64,000 bases of DNA, taken from positions 558,001 through 622,000 of the forward strand of contig JASCOV010000001.1 of NCBI GenBank assembly GCA_029960045.1, given 5' to 3'. Made by a program: the position numbers and the translations under genes. The stretch comes from Flavobacteriaceae bacterium PS02293. GTDB taxonomy: Bacteria; Bacteroidota; Bacteroidia; Flavobacteriales; Weeksellaceae. Under the pieces are notes generated by a model. That model was given only the letters and a program-made list of their open reading frames with translations. It did not search any database and was not told the DNA's origin. This document shows, piece by piece, positions 61,164-64,000 of this stretch. Within the stretch, counting starts at the first letter, position 1. Each line of letters begins with the position of its first letter.

Positions 61164-63563
61164 CTAATTTCTAAGCGGTTTTCCTGTCGTTAACATAGTT
61201 TGAATTCTCTCAAGCGTTTTTCTTTCTCCACAAAGTGAAAGGAACGCTTCTCTTTCCAAATCCAAAAGATATTGTTCGGAAACTTCAGTTGGTTCAGAGA
61301 GGTTTCCGCCAGTCATTACGTAACCGATTTTGTTGGCAATCAATCTGTCGTGCTCTGAGGCGTAACCGCCGGCAACCATTTGGTCAGTTCCAACGTAGAA
61401 CATTCCCATTGATTCTTTTCCAAGAACTTTTATTTTTTCCGGAACTGGTGGAGTATATCCTAATTCATCCAAAACAATCGCCTGACGTTTTGCTTCTGCA
61501 ATTTGACGGTCTTTGTTGACAACGATAATATCTTTGTCGGTTAAAATTCCCATTTGCTTAGCTTCGTGAGCAGAAGTTGCGACTTTTGCGGTTGCAATGT
61601 TCATAAAGTAATTACGCAAGTGATTGGTTTTAACGTCATCAGGAAGTGCGCCTTTCAAAGCTCTTAAAGCGAACTCTTTTGTTCCGCCACCGCCTGGAAT
61701 CAAACCAACACCAACTTCTACCAAACCGATGTAAGTTTCTGCTGCTGCAACAATTTTGTCTGAATGCATCGAGAATTCGCAACCGCCACCAAGCGTCATT
61801 CCGAACGGTGCTGCGATAACTGGAATTGATGAGTATCTTAGTTTCATTGATGTTTGTTGGAACAAGTTGATTGCCATATTTAGTTCGTACCAATCTTGCT
61901 CAACAGCCATCATCATCACCATCGCAAGGTTTGCGCCGACAGAGAAATTATCAGATTGATTTCCTACAACCAAACCTCTGTAATCTTTTTCAGCAATGTC
62001 GATGGATTTATTAAGGCCTTCTAAAACGCCACCTCCAAGAGAATTCATTTTTGAACGGAATTCGAAGTTCAAGATGCCGTCGCCAAGGTCGATTAATGCA
62101 GATTCAGAATTGGACCAAATAGTTTTTTCTTTTCTGATATTATCAAGAATAATGAAAGCATCCAAACCTGGAATTGGCTCATAAGTTTTCGTGTTTTGAT
62201 TGTAGAATAACTGTTTTCCGTTTTCCAATTTATAGAAAGATTCGTTTCCGGAAGCCAGCATTTCCTTTACCCAATCAGAGACTTTGTAACCTTCGCTTTC
62301 TACCAAATCGATTCCTTTCTGAATTCCCAAGAAATCCCAGTTTTCGAATGGTCCAAATTTCCAAGCATAACCGGTTTTCATCGCATCATCGATGGAGTAG
62401 AACACATCGGTAATTTCCGGAACGCGCTGAGAAACGTAAGCGAAAAGTGAAGCGTAATGTTTTCTAATCAATTCGCCAGCTTTGGTTTGGTCTTTCAATA
62501 AAATTGATAGACGATTTTTCAAACTTCCGGCTTCTTTCGCCGCTTTTACGATTGGAAGTTTCGGCTGTTTTGTAGGTTCGTAACCAAGCGTTTCATAATT
62601 TAAAACAAAACGGTTAACGTTTCCACCAGCGTCTTTTTCTTTATAATAAAATCCCTTTTTAGCTTTATCGCCAAGGAATTTATTTTCAATTAAATGGTTC
62701 AAAGTTTTGGAATCTTTCAAAGCCTGAACCATTTCGTCGTCTTTCAAATTGGCTTGAAGTCCTTTCGTAACGTTGAAAGCCGTATCCAATCCAACCAAAT
62801 CTCCCAATTTGAAAGTTCCGGTTTTCGGACGATTCAGCAAATCGCCTGTCAAAGAATCCGCTTCTTCAATGGTCAACCCGATTTCCTCAGTCAGTTCCAT
62901 AATCTTTGCCATCGAATAAACACCGATTCTATTTCCAATAAATCCTGGTGTATCTTTACAAAGAACTGTCGTTTTTCCAAGGAATTTCTCGCCGTAAGAC
63001 ATAAAGAAATCCACAACAGATTTATCCGTTTTCGGACCTGGAATTACTTCGAATAATTTCAAATATCTTGGCGGATTGAAGAAATGCGTTCCGCAGAAAT
63101 GTTTCTGGAAATCTTCTGACCTTCCTTCTGACATCAGATGAATTGGAATTCCTGACGTGTTGGAAGTGATTAAACTTCCTGCTTTACGGAGTTTATCAAC
63201 TTTCTCGAACATCGATTGTTTGATGTCCAATCTTTCTACAATCACTTCAATTACCCAATCAGAATTTTTGATTTTCTCCAAATCATCTTCAAAGTTTCCA
63301 ACTGTAATTCTGGAAGCGAAAGATTTGTCGTAGATTGGCGAAGGATTGCTTTTCAGAGCGGTGTCAAGGTGACCTTGTGCCACGCTGTTTCTGAATTTTT
63401 TACTTTCTGAATTTACGCCCGTCGCTTTGTCTTTTTCGGACAATTCTTTCGGAGGCATATCCAACATCAAAACCTGAATCCCGTTACCAGCCAAGTGGCA
63501 GGCAATTCCGGAACCCATCACGCCGGAGCCGAGGACTGTAACGTGTTTTATTTTTCTGTTCAT
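61164..63563 (-). CDS. fadN: 3-hydroxyacyl-CoA dehydrogenase / enoyl-CoA hydratase fusion
   Basis: A 799-residue fusion carrying two beta-oxidation steps. The N-terminal Rossmann domain (VLGSGVMGSGIACHLAG) and dehydrogenase C-domains span about 1-400. The enoyl-CoA hydratase domain lies near 490-730 (GLVVGNQSDNFSVGANLAM, FGMTLGGGCEFSMHSD, GVGLIPGGGGTKE). The dehydrogenase-first order is that of Bacillus FadN (YusL), not E. coli FadB. It follows the MarR gene by 13 bp. Confidence 0.93.
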   Translation of the reverse strand: MNRKIKHVTVLGSGVMGSGIACHLAGNGIQVLMLDMPPKELSEKDKATGVNSESKKFRNSVAQGHLDTALKSNPSPIYDKSFASRITVGNFEDDLEKIKNSDWVIEVIVERLDIKQSMFEKVDKLRKAGSLITSNTSGIPIHLMSEGRSEDFQKHFCGTHFFNPPRYLKLFEVIPGPKTDKSVVDFFMSYGEKFLGKTTVLCKDTPGFIGNRIGVYSMAKIMELTEEIGLTIEEADSLTGDLLNRPKTGTFKLGDLVGLDTAFNVTKGLQANLKDDEMVQALKDSKTLNHLIENKFLGDKAKKGFYYKEKDAGGNVNRFVLNYETLGYEPTKQPKLPIVKAAKEAGSLKNRLSILLKDQTKAGELIRKHYASLFAYVSQRVPEITDVFYSIDDAMKTGYAWKFGPFENWDFLGIQKGIDLVESEGYKVSDWVKEMLASGNESFYKLENGKQLFYNQNTKTYEPIPGLDAFIILDNIRKEKTIWSNSESALIDLGDGILNFEFRSKMNSLGGGVLEGLNKSIDIAEKDYRGLVVGNQSDNFSVGANLAMVMMMAVEQDWYELNMAINLFQQTSMKLRYSSIPVIAAPFGMTLGGGCEFSMHSDKIVAAAETYIGLVEVGVGLIPGGGGTKEFALRALKGALPDDVKTNHLRNYFMNIATAKVATSAHEAKQMGILTDKDIIVVNKDRQIAEAKRQAIVLDELGYTPPVPEKIKVLGKESMGMFYVGTDQMVAGGYASEHDRLIANKIGYVMTGGNLSEPTEVSEQYLLDLEREAFLSLCGERKTLERIQTMLTTGKPLRN

Positions 63564-63576
63564 TTATTGAGATTTA

Positions 63577-64000
63577 TTATTGTTTTCTATTATTAAGTTC
63601 GTTGGCGATTTTCAGAATGTCGTTCATCACTTCTTTGAAGACTTCAAACTTTTCCGGCTGAATTCTTTCCACAATTTTCTTATTGAAATTAAGAACAACT
63701 TCTTTCGATAAGTTCCTGGAATTGATGCCTTTATCGGTCAGTTTGATGATAACTTCACGTTTATCTGTAGTGGTTTTCTCCTTATAGATATAACCGTTGT
63801 CTTCCAAAAGTTTAATAATCCTTGTCAAAGAAGTAGGTTCAATCGCCATTTTTGGACCAAGATTCGTACTTCTTGTTCCTTCTTTTGGGTCGATTTTAAG
63901 TAATGTAAGTGCTTGAACTGCTGTAGAATTATACAACGAAGCTTGGTCCGAATACATTTTCGAGACCGCTAACCAAGCCGACTTTAACATCAAGTCAACA
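63577..64000 (-). CDS. MarR-family regulator of the fad operon, 5'-partial
   Basis: A winged-helix regulator whose start lies beyond the right edge; the frame is open to 64000 and continues VDLMLKSAW upstream of the first Met. The recognition region reads IEPTSLTRIIKLLEDNGYIYKEK and the wing TTDKREVIIKLTDKG. It is the first gene before fadN (13 bp) and most likely represses the operon until a fatty acyl-CoA or similar ligand is bound, as FadR/FapR-type regulators do elsewhere. The ligand is inference. Confidence 0.85.
   Translation of the reverse strand, partial: VDLMLKSAWLAVSKMYSDQASLYNSTAVQALTLLKIDPKEGTRSTNLGPKMAIEPTSLTRIIKLLEDNGYIYKEKTTTDKREVIIKLTDKGINSRNLSKEVVLNFNKKIVERIQPEKFEVFKEVMNDILKIANELNNRKQ

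Overview
The window comes from an AT-rich genome of a flavobacterium, most likely Weeksellaceae (Chryseobacterium/Epilithonimonas-like). The evidence is Bacteroidetes-type promoters (TAnnTTTG, sometimes with an upstream TTG), the near absence of Shine-Dalgarno sequences, type IX secretion (T9SS) C-terminal sorting domains, AraC and LuxR regulators fused to TPR or membrane domains, monomeric NADP-isocitrate dehydrogenase, a fused DAHP synthase-chorismate mutase and an HxlR/SDR pair. No rRNA, tRNA, CRISPR array, phage or complete insertion sequence was seen. Both ends of the window cut a gene (sucA at the left, a marR-type gene at the right).

Layout. 1-2.6 kb: end of sucA and sucB (2-oxoglutarate dehydrogenase E1/E2). 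2.6-4.7 kb: a repeat-rich gap and dnaX, split into gamma and tau by an A10 slippery run. 4.7-12.2 kb: three tandem secreted serine hydrolases with C-terminal TPRs, flanked by two membrane-linked AraC-type regulators. 12.4-13.6 kb: a small lipoprotein and a C1q-like secreted protein. 13.8-15.2 kb: a 42-residue leader ORF very rich in Phe/Tyr, then the DAHP synthase/chorismate mutase. 15.5-21.1 kb: rsgA, a HAD phosphatase, adenosine/adenine deaminase, a peroxiredoxin-thioredoxin-DUF6952 cluster and an aspartate aminotransferase. 21.4-28.4 kb: a TPR-LuxR regulator, a 1452-residue T9SS Ig-repeat protein, rsmG and a lipoprotein. 28.8-37.5 kb: an AddB-like nuclease, a TonB-plug/MG2-like protein, SDR/HxlR and icd. 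37.7-42.6 kb: a 44-residue-repeat secreted protein, a small T9SS protein, tpx, two Crp/Fnr regulators and an NAD-dependent epimerase. 42.7-51.9 kb: the whole trp pathway on the minus strand (trpE-G-[PLP decarboxylase]-D-C-F-[OsmC]-[GNAT]-B-A) under a textbook attenuator with three tandem Trp codons. 51.9-57.2 kb: a T9SS adhesin-like protein, thioesterase, Spx/ArsC-like protein, DUF763, a frameshifted ORF and an orphan. 57.3-64 kb: a fadNAE-like beta-oxidation operon (marR-fadN-fadA-fadE) with a four-helix-bundle gene in each gap between fad genes.

How it works together. The DAHP synthase leader and the trp leader suggest ribosome-mediated attenuation at both the entry to aromatic synthesis and the Trp branch. 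The fad genes form one transcription unit with a MarR repressor. The peroxiredoxin, thioredoxin and tpx are the peroxide defence.

The most unusual material is non-coding. A five-copy family of about 85-140 bp hairpin elements (called R1 here) shows compensatory base changes in its stems, and one copy lies inside the trp operon. Two other small repeat families (R2, R3) accompany it. The four-helix-bundle genes are framed by inverted repeats, like small mobile cassettes, and a cargo-less relative of one frame (R4) fills the trpB-trpA gap. All repeat and structure claims come from reading the sequence by eye; no search or folding was run.
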